A DNA stretch of 64,000 nt from Natronococcus occultus SP4 (GTDB lineage Archaea > Halobacteriota > Halobacteria > Halobacteriales > Natrialbaceae): contig NC_019974.1 in NCBI RefSeq assembly GCF_000328685.1, positions 425,001-489,000 of the forward strand, given 5' to 3'. The translations under genes were made by a program, and so were the position numbers. The stretch's first letter is position 1. Every line of letters starts with the position of its first letter. The notes beneath the pieces were generated by a model. That model had not been told where the DNA came from and did not search any database. It was given only the letters and a program-made list of their open reading frames with translations. Below are positions 1 through 8,027 of the stretch, piece by piece.

Positions 1-311
1 AGATCCTCGATCTGGTTCATCTTCGTCTTCTTCTTCTCGAGGGCGCGCCGGGCCAGATCTTCCCGGTCCTGCTGGACGGCCGTTCGGGCCTGTTCGTTGT
101 GTTTCTCGACGTTCTCCTCGAGGCGCTTCTTTTGCATCTCCAGGCGCTTCTTCTGGGTCGTCAGGTCGGCGATACCCCGTTTGACCTCCTGGAGCTGATC
201 GCGCATCTGCTCGTAGGAGTAGTCGAGCGTCTCGGTCGGGTCCTCGGCCCGGTTGAGCACCGAGTTGATCTTCGAGCGGATGACGTAGGAGGTCCGAGAG
301 AGGATGCCCAT
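1..311 (-). CDS. PspA/IM30 family protein (5' part only)
   Basis: This is the first 103 residues of a gene that runs off the left edge. The start ATG is at 311 and the protein opens MGILSRTSYVIRSKINSVLN, the typical start of the PspA/IM30 (ESCRT-III-like) family. It continues as an uninterrupted Lys/Arg/Glu/Gln-rich coiled coil, with a QMRDQLQEVKRGIADL-type stretch at about residues 35-55. Family members are peripheral membrane proteins that bind and stabilise stressed membranes. The C-terminal half is outside the window, so length and completeness cannot be judged. The gene is divergent from the hydrolase at 492. Confidence 0.85.
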   Translation of the reverse strand, partial: MGILSRTSYVIRSKINSVLNRAEDPTETLDYSYEQMRDQLQEVKRGIADLTTQKKRLEMQKKRLEENVEKHNEQARTAVQQDREDLARRALEKKKTKMNQIED

Positions 312-491
312 ACGGCTACGTATGGTTCCCCGGCCTTAAAAACATCACATCGGCGACAGTCGAGCCGCATATCGCCGCCGTCGAACGGATGACGGCAGCG
401 ATTTTCGCCCTCGACGGCCGACCGTTCGGCCCGGGGCTTCCGACGGGTGAACTGCAGTAGCTACTATACCGTTCGGACACAACGGGCGACC

Positions 492-1097
492 GTGACCGAC
501 GTCCTCGTTCCCGGCGGTCGCGACGTCCGGGGTCGACTCGACGAACCCGACGAAGCGCCCGCGGGCGTCGTCGTTGCCTGCCCACCCCACCCCCAGCACG
601 GCGGCTCCCGTAGCGATCAGCGACTGGTCGCAGTAAGCGAGACGCTTCGCGAGGCGGGGGTCGCCTGTCTGCGGTTCGACTACGGCGAGTGGGACGAGGG
701 CCGCGGCGAGCGCGAGGACGTCCGGAACGCGGTCCGGTGGGCCGACGACCGGTACGACCGGGTCGGGCTCTTCGGCTACAGCTTCGGTGCCTCCCAGGCG
801 CTGCTGGCAGCCGCCGACGTCGACCGACCGCTCGCAGGCGTGGCCGCGCTGGCACCGACCGAGTCGCTGGGACCGGAGCTCGACGCGACCGCCGCGCTGG
901 CCCACGTCGACGCGCCGACGCTCGTGCTGTACGGCGAGCGGGATACGACCGTCAACTGGGGGCCGGTCGTTGAGCGGGTCCGCGAGCGAGGCGACGAGAC
1001 CGTCGCGCTGCCGGCCGACCATTTCTTCCTCGGAACCCGCGAGGAGATCGCCAGGAACGTCCGGACGTTCTTCGCGGAGCGGCTCGGGACGGGCTAA
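492..1097 (+). CDS. Alpha/beta hydrolase (dienelactone-hydrolase-like)
   Basis: A 201-residue alpha/beta hydrolase. The likely catalytic triad is visible: Ser97 in the nucleophile elbow GYSFGAS, Asp151 in GERDTTVNW and His177 in ADHFFLG. An oxyanion-hole-like PPHPQHGG segment lies at about residues 33-40. The GTG at 492 (VTDVLVPGGRDVRG) is preferred, because the frame upstream of it has no family-like sequence. The fold resembles the short esterase/dienelactone hydrolase group (COG2945-like). The substrate cannot be deduced. It stands alone between PspA (divergent) and an empty 300-base gap. Confidence 0.82.
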   Translation: MTDVLVPGGRDVRGRLDEPDEAPAGVVVACPPHPQHGGSRSDQRLVAVSETLREAGVACLRFDYGEWDEGRGEREDVRNAVRWADDRYDRVGLFGYSFGASQALLAAADVDRPLAGVAALAPTESLGPELDATAALAHVDAPTLVLYGERDTTVNWGPVVERVRERGDETVALPADHFFLGTREEIARNVRTFFAERLGTG

Positions 1098-1401
1098 TCG
1101 ACCCGAGAAACCACCGGTTACACCGGCGTAGTCTCGGCCTGATACGTTCGCGGCCTGGCCGCAGGTCGAGTGCTTGCCCCGTCGTCCGATTCCCGTCCCG
1201 CCATCGCCCGGATCCGCGTTACGCAGTGACATCCGTCGACGGCCGCGTCTTTCTCGAGCGCTTAACAATGGTTCCGGGACCGTTCGGATCGACCGACGTA
1301 TCAATGAGATCGGAAACGTCTCGGGACCGTCACCCGTTCGGACGCGACGGCAGACGTCGTGACGGAGCCGTCCCGGGAAGGGAACGGTGGGGTGGTGTAC
1401 C
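1098..1401. other. Intergenic region, no gene recognised
   Basis: About 300 bases between the hydrolase and the WbqC-like gene. Short frames cross it but none has a haloarchaeal composition or a recognisable domain. A GGTGG stretch at 1386-1390 lies 11 bases before the GTG at 1402 and could serve as a ribosome binding site. No tRNA, terminator hairpin or repeat was seen. Confidence 0.5.
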
Positions 1402-2163
1402 GTGAGCGAATCGACCGACCGACCGCTGCGAGTAGCCGAGTCGGGCGCTGCGGGATCGGCAGCCGACGAGGACGATCGCACCGTCGCGATCCACCAGCCC
1501 AACTACCTGCCCTGGCTGGGCTACTTCGAGAAGATCCGCCGGAGCGACGTCTTCGTCCTCCTCGACGACGCCGAGTACTCCTCGGACTCCTGGATCAACC
1601 GGAACAGGATCAAGACGCCACACGGATGGACGTGGCTCACCGTCCCGGTCCGGGGATCGAGCAGGCCGATCGAGGACGTCGAGATCGTCGACGATGGGTG
1701 GCGCGAGACCCACCGCAAGAGCCTGCAGGCGAGCTACGGCGGCGCGGCCCACTACGACGAGTTCGGGGCCTTCTTCGCGGCGACCTACGCGCGCTCCTGG
1801 GAGTCGCTGTGCGAGCTGAACGTCCACCTGGTTCGGCAGCTCGCCGATCGGCTCGAACTCGACTGCGAGTTCGTCCGCGCGTCGACGCTCGAGGTCGACG
1901 CGACGGGCAGCGAGCGGATCGTCCGGCTCTGCGAGGCACTCGCGGCCGATCGGTACTACTCGGGCGAGGGCGCCCGCTCGTACAACGACCCCGAGCTGTT
2001 CGAGGACGCGGGGATCGTCCTCGAGTACCAGTCGTTCGACCCGCCCCGGTACGACCAGCGGTTCGGCGAGTTCCTGCCGAACCTCTCGGTCGTCGACCCG
2101 CTGTTGAACGTCGGGGCCGAGCGGACGCGGGAGCTGTTGGGGGTGGGAAGCGACGATGGGTAG
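1402..2163 (+). CDS. WbqC-like family protein
   Basis: A 253-residue protein of the WbqC-like family, whose members sit in surface-polysaccharide and sugar-modification loci; their reaction is not firmly established. The family signature AIHQPNYLPWLGYFEKI lies at about residues 27-43, followed by FVLLDDAEYSSDSWINRN. Other typical blocks are WLTVPV, the SYNDPELFEDAGI segment and FLPNLSVVDPLLNVG near the C terminus. GTG 1402 is chosen over GTG 1387 because it follows a GGTGG element and starts an ordinary VSESTDRP leader. It overlaps the downstream deacetylase-like gene by 8 bases, so the two are probably co-translated. Confidence 0.85.
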   Translation: MSESTDRPLRVAESGAAGSAADEDDRTVAIHQPNYLPWLGYFEKIRRSDVFVLLDDAEYSSDSWINRNRIKTPHGWTWLTVPVRGSSRPIEDVEIVDDGWRETHRKSLQASYGGAAHYDEFGAFFAATYARSWESLCELNVHLVRQLADRLELDCEFVRASTLEVDATGSERIVRLCEALAADRYYSGEGARSYNDPELFEDAGIVLEYQSFDPPRYDQRFGEFLPNLSVVDPLLNVGAERTRELLGVGSDDG

Positions 2164-2950
2164 TGCCGACCTCGAGGGGTGGGCCGAGGACTTCAGCTAC
2201 GACTACTACCGGGCGCTGATCGGAGCGGTCCGGACGAACTTCGAGCTGCGGACGCTCTCGGAGTACCGCCCGGACCGCTCGCCGGACGAGCCCGTCGCGT
2301 TCCTGCGTCACGACGTCGACGTCTGTCTCGAACGCGCGGTCGAACTGGCAGAACTCGAGTACGAGCTCGGGGTGGAGGCGACGTACATGATCCTGCCCGA
2401 CTCGCCGCTGTACGACCTCGAGTACGAACGGGATCTGGTCCACCTCATCCACGAGTTCGGCCACGAGATCGCGCTGCACTGCGATCTCTCCGGCGCCGAT
2501 CCCGCCGATCCCGGCGGCGAGAACGGGCTGGTACCCGCCGAGCGCCGTCGGATCGACGCCGCCAGACGATACCTGGCGGAGCTGGGGATCGACCCGGTGG
2601 CGTCCATCTCGTTTCATCGGCCCTCCGAGCGCGTCCTCAGGGGGCCCCGAATGATCGACGGGATGACCAATGCCTACAATCCCGACCTGCTGGCGGCGTA
2701 CCTCTCGGACTCCAGCGGGCGGTGGCGGGAGGGGGACCCGCTCGAGTCGATCCTCGAGCGCGCCGGCGCCGACCGGCTGCAGGTGCTCACCCACCCGGTC
2801 TGGTGGGGCGAGCGCCACGCGCCGCCCCTCGAGCGGTTCGCCGCGGTCGCCGCGGAGCTCGACGCGATCGATACCCGAACGTACGAGGAGCTGGTCTCGA
2901 TCTACCCGCCCTACGGCGAGCGGATCGACGCGGATCGCGTCCTCGCCTGA
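2156..2950 (+). CDS. Polysaccharide deacetylase-like (NodB-fold) protein
   Basis: A 264-residue protein resembling the glycoside hydrolase/deacetylase superfamily. The first-strand motif is FLRHDVDVCLERAVELAELE (residues 49-68), with the HDVD aspartates expected to bind metal or act in catalysis. Further blocks are ATYMILPDSPLYDL, FGHEIALHCDLS (the second histidine region), ASISFHRPS and LTHPVWWG (a late His). The start overlaps the end of the WbqC-like gene by 8 bases, so the pair likely acts on the same glycan or nucleotide-linked sugar. The exact substrate is unknown. No signal peptide is present, so a cytoplasmic role is likely. Confidence 0.75.
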   Translation: MGSADLEGWAEDFSYDYYRALIGAVRTNFELRTLSEYRPDRSPDEPVAFLRHDVDVCLERAVELAELEYELGVEATYMILPDSPLYDLEYERDLVHLIHEFGHEIALHCDLSGADPADPGGENGLVPAERRRIDAARRYLAELGIDPVASISFHRPSERVLRGPRMIDGMTNAYNPDLLAAYLSDSSGRWREGDPLESILERAGADRLQVLTHPVWWGERHAPPLERFAAVAAELDAIDTRTYEELVSIYPPYGERIDADRVLA

Positions 2951-3014
2951 GACGCCGACGGAGGGCCCGTCCCGTCTTCGGCGCGGCCCGCGTCCGCGGC
3001 CGAAGCCCGAGCGG

Positions 3015-4802
3015 TCAGTCCCGGCCGTGTCGAGTCACGCACTTCGGGAGCCCGATCAGTTCGACGGGTTCCGAGTTGTCCGGCGAGTAGACGACCATCT
3101 GGCCTTTCTCCATGTAGGGCACCTTCGACTCGAGGTTCGAGGGGATGTTGACGCTCTTGATCGCGTCCTCGTCGCCCAGGTTGAGGACGACGGTGGTGTT
3201 GATCTGCTTGAAGACGGCGTCGTCGATGTCCTGGGGGTCCTGCGTGATGAGAAAGAGCCCGAGCCGCTCCTTGCGGCCCTGCTTTGCGGCCTCGGTGAAC
3301 TTCGTGATGACCTTCCCGGCCTGGACGCTGTCGGCGTCAGTGAGAAAGTTGTGGGCCTCGTCCATCCCCAAGATTAGCGGCGTCTCCTTGATCCGCTCGT
3401 AGGTCGGATCGTTCGAGAGCTTCTGGTCGATCAGCAGCGAGGACAGCGCGAGGACGACCGTCTCGGTCGCTCGCGAGTCCGAGACGTGGTAGGTCGGGAC
3501 GACGGTCAGTCCGCCGGGGCGGACGAACTCGTGGACGAGGTCGGTGATCGGGCGGGCGTCCTGATCGAAGACGTGGCCGAACCCGAGGACGCGACGGCGG
3601 ACGGCGTCGAAGGTGGCCTCATGGACCCGCCCCGACTCGTCGAGTTCCTCGCGCAGGGCGGGATCGTCCAGAAACGAGGTGAACTGCTCGTAGCTGCCGT
3701 CGGCGCCGTACTGCTGGCGGAACCGGGGAAGAAGGACGCTCACGAGCGCGCCGTACTGGTTGTCGTTGAGCCCGCTGCCGGCGACGAGAAACGGGTTGTC
3801 GTGGACCATCGAGAACGGAATGGTGAACTCGACCTGCTCGGCGCGGTGGTGGCCCGCCGAGTAGCTGGCGTCGCCGACCTTCGGGACGAACGCCGTGGTG
3901 TCCGCGACGCCGCCGTGGGCGACACCCTCGCGCTCGAGACGGCGGGCGAACTCGTCGTCCAGCTCGGGGTTGTCGTCGTGCATCTGGGCGTACTCGTCCT
4001 GGGGGTCGAACTGGACGACGGCCGGCCCCACGGTGCGGCCGTCCTCCATCGGATACTGGCGCTCGTCGGCGAGATACTGCCGCAGGACGTTCTTCGCGGC
4101 GTGGGTCTTCCCCGAGCCGGTGCCGCCCGCGACCAGCGTGTGTCGGAAGACGAGCGGATCGCCCGCGGCGTAATCGTCCTTCAGTCGATAGTCGATCGTC
4201 GGCGGCGTCGCCGCCGTCCGCACCTTCTCGCCCCCGACCGAGAGGTGGCCGAGGAAGACGCCGTCCTCGGGCATCTTCAGCCCCGTCTTGATCTCGGTCG
4301 TGTCGTTTGCCTGCCGGACGACCGTCTGAGGTTTGGGGACGCGGTCGGTCATCCGACGCTTGAGTTCACCGCCCTCCTCGTAGAGGACGGCAACGGGTTC
4401 GAGCGAGGCGACGAACTTGTAGTCGGCCTCGTCGACGTCGTCCCGGCGCATCGCGCGGCGGGCGTGGATCTCCGTCGCGTCGTCGGCGTGGTACTGCTGG
4501 GCGTACTCGAGGCCGGTGATCCGACAGAACAGCGTCTCGCCATCGGGGTAGGGCGCGACCAGGTAGCTGCCGATCCGGACCGCCGAGCGGTTGCCGCTGG
4601 TGACGTAGGCCCGCAGCGACGTCTCCTCGGCGTCCTCGGCGATGCGCAGCCCCTGGGAGACACAGATCGTTCCGATGCCGACGTCCTCGCCACGGGGGGC
4701 AACACGCGTGGACTCGAACTCGTCTATGTCCTCGGTCGACGACGTGTTCGAGTCCGCCGGGTCGGCGGCGTCGAACTCGCTGAAATCACCCAGATCCGTC
4801 AT
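3015..4802 (-). CDS. herA: HerA-like DNA translocase ATPase (DUF87)
   Basis: A 595-residue ATPase of the HerA/FtsK group. The N-terminal region (about 35-160) resembles the HerA beta-barrel (HAS-barrel). Walker A is GGTGSGKT at residues 226-233, and Walker B is ILGMDEAHNFL near residue 480. The FDPQDEYAQM segment and the late GRKERLGLFLITQDPQDI block are typical of DUF87 ATPases. HerA hexamers load onto NurA nuclease to resect DNA ends. The acidic Ser/Asp N terminus (1-30) is a haloarchaeal feature. A NurA-like gene lies at 8028-9299, which supports the assignment. Haloarchaea carry several HerA paralogues, so the symbol is tentative. Confidence 0.82.
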   Translation of the reverse strand: MTDLGDFSEFDAADPADSNTSSTEDIDEFESTRVAPRGEDVGIGTICVSQGLRIAEDAEETSLRAYVTSGNRSAVRIGSYLVAPYPDGETLFCRITGLEYAQQYHADDATEIHARRAMRRDDVDEADYKFVASLEPVAVLYEEGGELKRRMTDRVPKPQTVVRQANDTTEIKTGLKMPEDGVFLGHLSVGGEKVRTAATPPTIDYRLKDDYAAGDPLVFRHTLVAGGTGSGKTHAAKNVLRQYLADERQYPMEDGRTVGPAVVQFDPQDEYAQMHDDNPELDDEFARRLEREGVAHGGVADTTAFVPKVGDASYSAGHHRAEQVEFTIPFSMVHDNPFLVAGSGLNDNQYGALVSVLLPRFRQQYGADGSYEQFTSFLDDPALREELDESGRVHEATFDAVRRRVLGFGHVFDQDARPITDLVHEFVRPGGLTVVPTYHVSDSRATETVVLALSSLLIDQKLSNDPTYERIKETPLILGMDEAHNFLTDADSVQAGKVITKFTEAAKQGRKERLGLFLITQDPQDIDDAVFKQINTTVVLNLGDEDAIKSVNIPSNLESKVPYMEKGQMVVYSPDNSEPVELIGLPKCVTRHGRD

Positions 4803-4880
4803 ATCACGCCCATGAGGGGCCGTCTACAAACGCGTTTCCCTCCGGGGCAAACAGCGGAGTCGGACGTGTCTCGGAGGGCG

Positions 4881-5465
4881 TTATCGGCCCGGGCCCCGTA
4901 CCGTCCCGGTGCGGGGATCGAACTCGACGGCGCCGACGTCGGCCATCGCGGGGAGATGCACGTGGTGAAGCGCGATCCGCGCCTCCGACCGGTCAGCGAA
5001 CGAGCCGACCTCGTGATCGAGGAGCTCCGCGGCAAGCGCCTCGATCGAGACTGGCCGGTCGAATTCCGAGAGAATTACGTACAGCCGCGTTCGAACCGGG
5101 TGGACGAGCGTTTCGAGCGTTCGCTCGTCGGCGCGATCGCCGTCCGCGAACAGCGCCGAGAGGTCGTCGACCGGCAGCGGTCGGTCGACGCTTCGAGAGA
5201 CGGTCTCGCCGTCCCACTCGAGGATCCCGTAGTCGGACAACCGCGGCAGGTGGTTGTGGACGAGCCCGATCCGGATCGTCTCCCGGTCGGTTGCCTCCCG
5301 CGACGCGATCGCGTCGACGAGCTCCTCGAGGGTGGACGCGCCGTCCTCGAGAGCTGCAAGCAGATGGAGTCGTTCGGGATGGCGGAGTACGTCGTACCAT
5401 TCCCGCGAAGCAGTTGCTGTCCCCCCTCGTGACCCATCACCGCTGATCTGTGCGTCCGAACTCAT
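4881..5465 (-). CDS. Tandem winged-helix protein (DUF7344-type regulator)
   Basis: A 194-residue probable transcription regulator with two similar winged-helix segments. The first (about 20-85) reads EWYDVLRHPERLHLLAALED and IGLVHNHLPRLSDYGILEWD. The second (about 108-190) reads LETLVHPVRTRLYVILSEF and ALHHVHLPAMADVGAVEFD. The 'HNHLPRL...G' and 'HHVHLPAM...G' pair is characteristic of the haloarchaeal DUF7344 domain duplicated in one chain. The gene is co-directional with the HerA-like gene, 78 bases upstream of it. No cognate target can be read from the sequence. Confidence 0.78.
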   Translation of the reverse strand: MSSDAQISGDGSRGGTATASREWYDVLRHPERLHLLAALEDGASTLEELVDAIASREATDRETIRIGLVHNHLPRLSDYGILEWDGETVSRSVDRPLPVDDLSALFADGDRADERTLETLVHPVRTRLYVILSEFDRPVSIEALAAELLDHEVGSFADRSEARIALHHVHLPAMADVGAVEFDPRTGTVRGPGR

Positions 5466-5693
5466 TAACGAAAGGCAGCACTGCTAGGGGAATAAACCCG
5501 GCCCCGAAACAGTTTGGGTTGAATTTCTTATACGTATTCGGTACGTTCGGAGAAGCAGCCGTTGACGGTTGGAAACGGCTAACCAGATGGGTAGCGTCGT
5601 TGCGAACGGGTCGGCGCTAGGTCACCCACAGCTCGGACGCGTGGAAGCGTTCGGTTCGGATATTTTTTGCGTCTCGGCGCCGTAGTTAGACAC

Positions 5694-6023
5694 ATGTTTA
5701 TCGTACGCGGTCGTGCGGGCGGAACCGAACTCACCGGAACGGTGTACGAACGTGGGGAACGCCCCCCGACGTTCCGTGGCGCACCCGACGAGGACGCCGC
5801 GTACGTCTGGATCTGTGACGAGTTCTACGAGGTCGACAGCGGCGGCAGCGTCCAGATCATCGACGGCCGGGAGGTCAACCTCGCCTTCGAGTCGCCGATG
5901 CCCCGCGGGTTCGACACTCGCGAGCAGGCCCTCGAGGCGGCCAGAGAGCACGTCCGTACGCAGTTCGCCAGGATCGGCGTCGACCGCCACGCCGTCGAGA
6001 TCGAGATCGAACAGGAGCCGTAG
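5694..6023 (+). CDS. Conserved haloarchaeal hypothetical protein
   Basis: A 109-residue soluble acidic protein starting MFIVRGRAGGTELTGTVYER. The ATG at 5694 is preferred to an upstream in-frame start at 5667, because an AT-rich promoter-like stretch (ATTTTTTGC, about 5662-5670) would place transcription just before 5694. The middle carries AYVWICDEFYEVDSGGS and a C-terminal helix EQALEAAREHVRTQFARIGV. I do not recognise a characterised family. Composition matches the host, so this is likely a real conserved haloarchaeal gene. Confidence 0.7.
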   Translation: MFIVRGRAGGTELTGTVYERGERPPTFRGAPDEDAAYVWICDEFYEVDSGGSVQIIDGREVNLAFESPMPRGFDTREQALEAAREHVRTQFARIGVDRHAVEIEIEQEP

Positions 6024-6060
6024 CGCCAGTGGATCCGTAGCTTGTGGACTCGTGCGTCTG

Positions 6061-6627
6061 CTACGTACTGTTTTCTGGAAACGGGGGACACGCCTGCATG
6101 GCTTGCCTGATATGATAGTCCTTTTCGGAGGGATCGTCACATCGTAACGCCGTTTCGAGATTGGCAGTACACGTTTCTCGCAAACCGAGCATGGTGTCTC
6201 TCATCGAAGTACCCAGTTCTCGCCCGGAAACCATCTCGGGAGTTAACCGATAGAGTCTGCAAGAGAGCTCCGCTGTGGGGGTGTCCGGACTGACGTTTAG
6301 CGTTGGAATCGTCGCGTTCTCTGCGATAACAGCCATCGCATCGGTTTCCTCGTCTTCTGGCACGGGGTCGAGTTTCCCTCTTACGATGACGCTTTTCGTC
6401 GGACGTTCGGTATAGACAGTGAACGTGGCAATGTCGGTCGTTTCGATAAACGCTACCTTCGTACTGTCTGCCGTACAGACGAGTTGAAAGTACAGCGAAC
6501 TCCCATCGTAGCCGAATGATTGCGGGATAGCGTACGTTTCTGTCCCATCAGTTAACGACAGCACACCCGAATTTGCGTTGCGGAGCAACTCGGCGGTCTC
6601 GCTCTCTGTCAGCTCGCTGGTAGCCAT
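6061..6627 (-). CDS. Pyridoxamine 5'-phosphate oxidase-like flavin-binding fold protein
   Basis: A 188-residue split-barrel protein resembling the PNPOx/flavin-nucleotide-binding family. The opening LTESETAELLRNANSGVLSLTDGTETYAIPQSFGYDG and YFQLVCTADSTKVAFIETT correspond to the first barrel strands that bind FMN in relatives. The FTVYTERPTKSVIVRGKLDPV strand pair follows. The C terminus (about 150-188) is longer than the minimal fold. Its DNA has visibly lower GC and less G/C at third positions than neighbours, and it sits beside an IS605-type hairpin, which together suggest transfer. A TATA-like GTATATTC lies about 20-25 bases upstream of the start. Confidence 0.72.
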   Translation of the reverse strand: MATSELTESETAELLRNANSGVLSLTDGTETYAIPQSFGYDGSSLYFQLVCTADSTKVAFIETTDIATFTVYTERPTKSVIVRGKLDPVPEDEETDAMAVIAENATIPTLNVSPDTPTAELSCRLYRLTPEMVSGRELGTSMRDTMLGLRETCTANLETALRCDDPSEKDYHIRQAMQACPPFPENST

Positions 6628-6800
6628 ATCTAACAGTTCCCTCTCCGAGAATATACCACTGAGGAGAATTATTGGAGAATGGGAACAACAATTCGTATTG
6701 AAGGCTGCTCTAGCAGCGGTCGAAAGAAGATAAGCAACCCGGCCAGACGATAGCGCACGAATCTCGAAGACGATCTGTTGTCTGATTACAGATACTACAG

Positions 6801-6842
<42 letters not shown>

Positions 6843-7040
6843 ACGCTACCCGTGCCTGCAACTCCCCCTATCCGTCCAGTAATCGAAATCGACTGCTCCG
6901 AAACGGCTCGTCGTCGGTGCCTCCTAAAGGTGTTATTTCGCTCGACCACCGAGGATGTGTATGCAGTGGTGTGACCAGCCGACGGGATCGCTCGGGAGCG
7001 AGGACGGACGGTTCCGGACCCGACGCCGGAGGGAAAAAGC

Positions 7041-7694
7041 GTGACCGACGACCGTCTCCCGGCCGAACATCTCTCGCCGCTTGCCACGCTCGTCGACCGC
7101 GTCCTCGCGGGCGTCGGCTACGAGGTGGCGACCGCCACCGACGCCGTCGACGACGCCGTCCCCGGCTACGGCGGACTGTTCGACCCCGCGACCACCCGGG
7201 ACGAGTTGCGTTCCGCACTCGAGGAGCTGCTGGCGTCGGATCTCTCCCGGCCGCCCGCTCCCGAGCCCACGGGCGACGCTTTCGTCCTCTACGTCGACGG
7301 CAGTTCGCGCGGCAACCCTGGCCCCGCAGGTGCTGGTGCCGTCATCATGGACGCTGCGGAGGACCAACTTGCCCGTCTCGGCCGTCCCGTCGGCTCCCGG
7401 ACGGGGAACAACACCGCCGAGTACGTCGCCCTCCAGCTCGGGCTCTCCGAACTGCTGGCCCGCTACGAGCCACGCAGGCTGGAGGTACGCATCGATTCGA
7501 GGACGGTCATCCGAGACGTCTGGGGTGGCGAGGACCCGACGGAGCCGGGCGTCGAGGTCTACAGCGAGGCCGTCGCAACGGCGCTGTCGAGCGTCCCGGA
7601 CCACCGGTACACGCACCTGGCCGACAGCGACCCGAACCCCGCCGACGCGCTGGCGACGGTGGGGGCCGATATCGCGGCGTTCGGGCCGGGGTAG
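7041..7694 (+). CDS. rnhA: Ribonuclease HI family protein
   Basis: A 217-residue protein with an N-terminal helical extension (1-75) followed by an RNase H fold. The first motif is FVLYVDGSSRGNPGPAGAG with Asp86. The second is GNNTAEYVAL with Glu127, and the third is VRIDSRTVI with Asp152. A late NPADALA Asp (about 202) could complete the metal site. The family cleaves the RNA strand of RNA-DNA hybrids and is widespread in haloarchaea. The start codon is GTG at 7041 (AAAGC-GTG). It converges on the NurA-like gene across a strongly structured terminator region. Confidence 0.85.
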   Translation: MTDDRLPAEHLSPLATLVDRVLAGVGYEVATATDAVDDAVPGYGGLFDPATTRDELRSALEELLASDLSRPPAPEPTGDAFVLYVDGSSRGNPGPAGAGAVIMDAAEDQLARLGRPVGSRTGNNTAEYVALQLGLSELLARYEPRRLEVRIDSRTVIRDVWGGEDPTEPGVEVYSEAVATALSSVPDHRYTHLADSDPNPADALATVGADIAAFGPG

Positions 7695-7824
7695 CAACCG
7701 ATGGACTCGATTGCCGTTCCGTTACTCCTCGTTTGGCGGAGCGATTTCGTTATGCAAAACGTCGTGTGAAACTCGTGCTACGTACAGATGTGTATGGAAC
7801 GGAGCGGGTCGGAGAAGCGTACGC

Positions 7825-7884
7825 CGAGCGAAGCGAGGCGTTTCACCGACGGCGAGCCCGACGGGCGAGCTGTCGGCCTTTTTT
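7825..7884 (+). terminator. GCGA-repeat segment ending in a terminator-like hairpin and T6 tract
   Basis: Downstream of rnhA, the 13-mer CGAGCGAAGCGAG (7825-7837) is followed by a CCGAC...GCCC-GA-CGGGC...GTCGG stem and then TTTTTT at 7879-7884. A second T6 tract follows at 7893-7898. Archaeal termination relies on T tracts, so this probably ends the rnhA transcript. The same 13-mer occurs inside gpmI at 10552-10564. Confidence 0.55.
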
Positions 7885-7889
7885 CATCG

Positions 7890-7954
7890 AAGTTTTTTGC
7901 CGGGGGTTGAGGCTGACGCCTTCGGCGTCAGCCGATGCCCTCGGTAAAAAAGTT
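7890..7954. terminator. 65-base imperfect palindrome between convergent rnhA and nurA
   Basis: Two 31-base arms (7890-7920 and 7924-7954) pair around a 3-base loop. The inner 10 bp, GGCTGACGCC against GGCGTCAGCC, are perfect, and the outer part holds TTTTTT on one side and AAAAAA on the other. Overall 24 of 31 positions pair by Watson-Crick, plus two wobbles. It lies between two convergent genes, so it reads as a bidirectional terminator, although its length exceeds what archaeal termination needs. The 333-base gap 7695-8027 holds only this and the preceding hairpin. Confidence 0.6.
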
Positions 7955-8027
7955 CGCTGTACGTAACGATCCAACGACTCAGATTCACGACCCAAACTGG
8001 ATACCGAAACCGGACTACCAACTGCTG

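Noticed and set aside
345-1502. Long minus-strand frame opposite the alpha/beta hydrolase
   Set aside because: Antisense to a well-supported hydrolase. The translation is Arg/Asp/Val-rich shadow sequence with no domain.
3486-5432. 648-codon plus-strand frame over the HerA-like gene
   Set aside because: Long open frames opposite GC-rich genes are usual here. It lacks domains and is the complement of the HerA and winged-helix genes.
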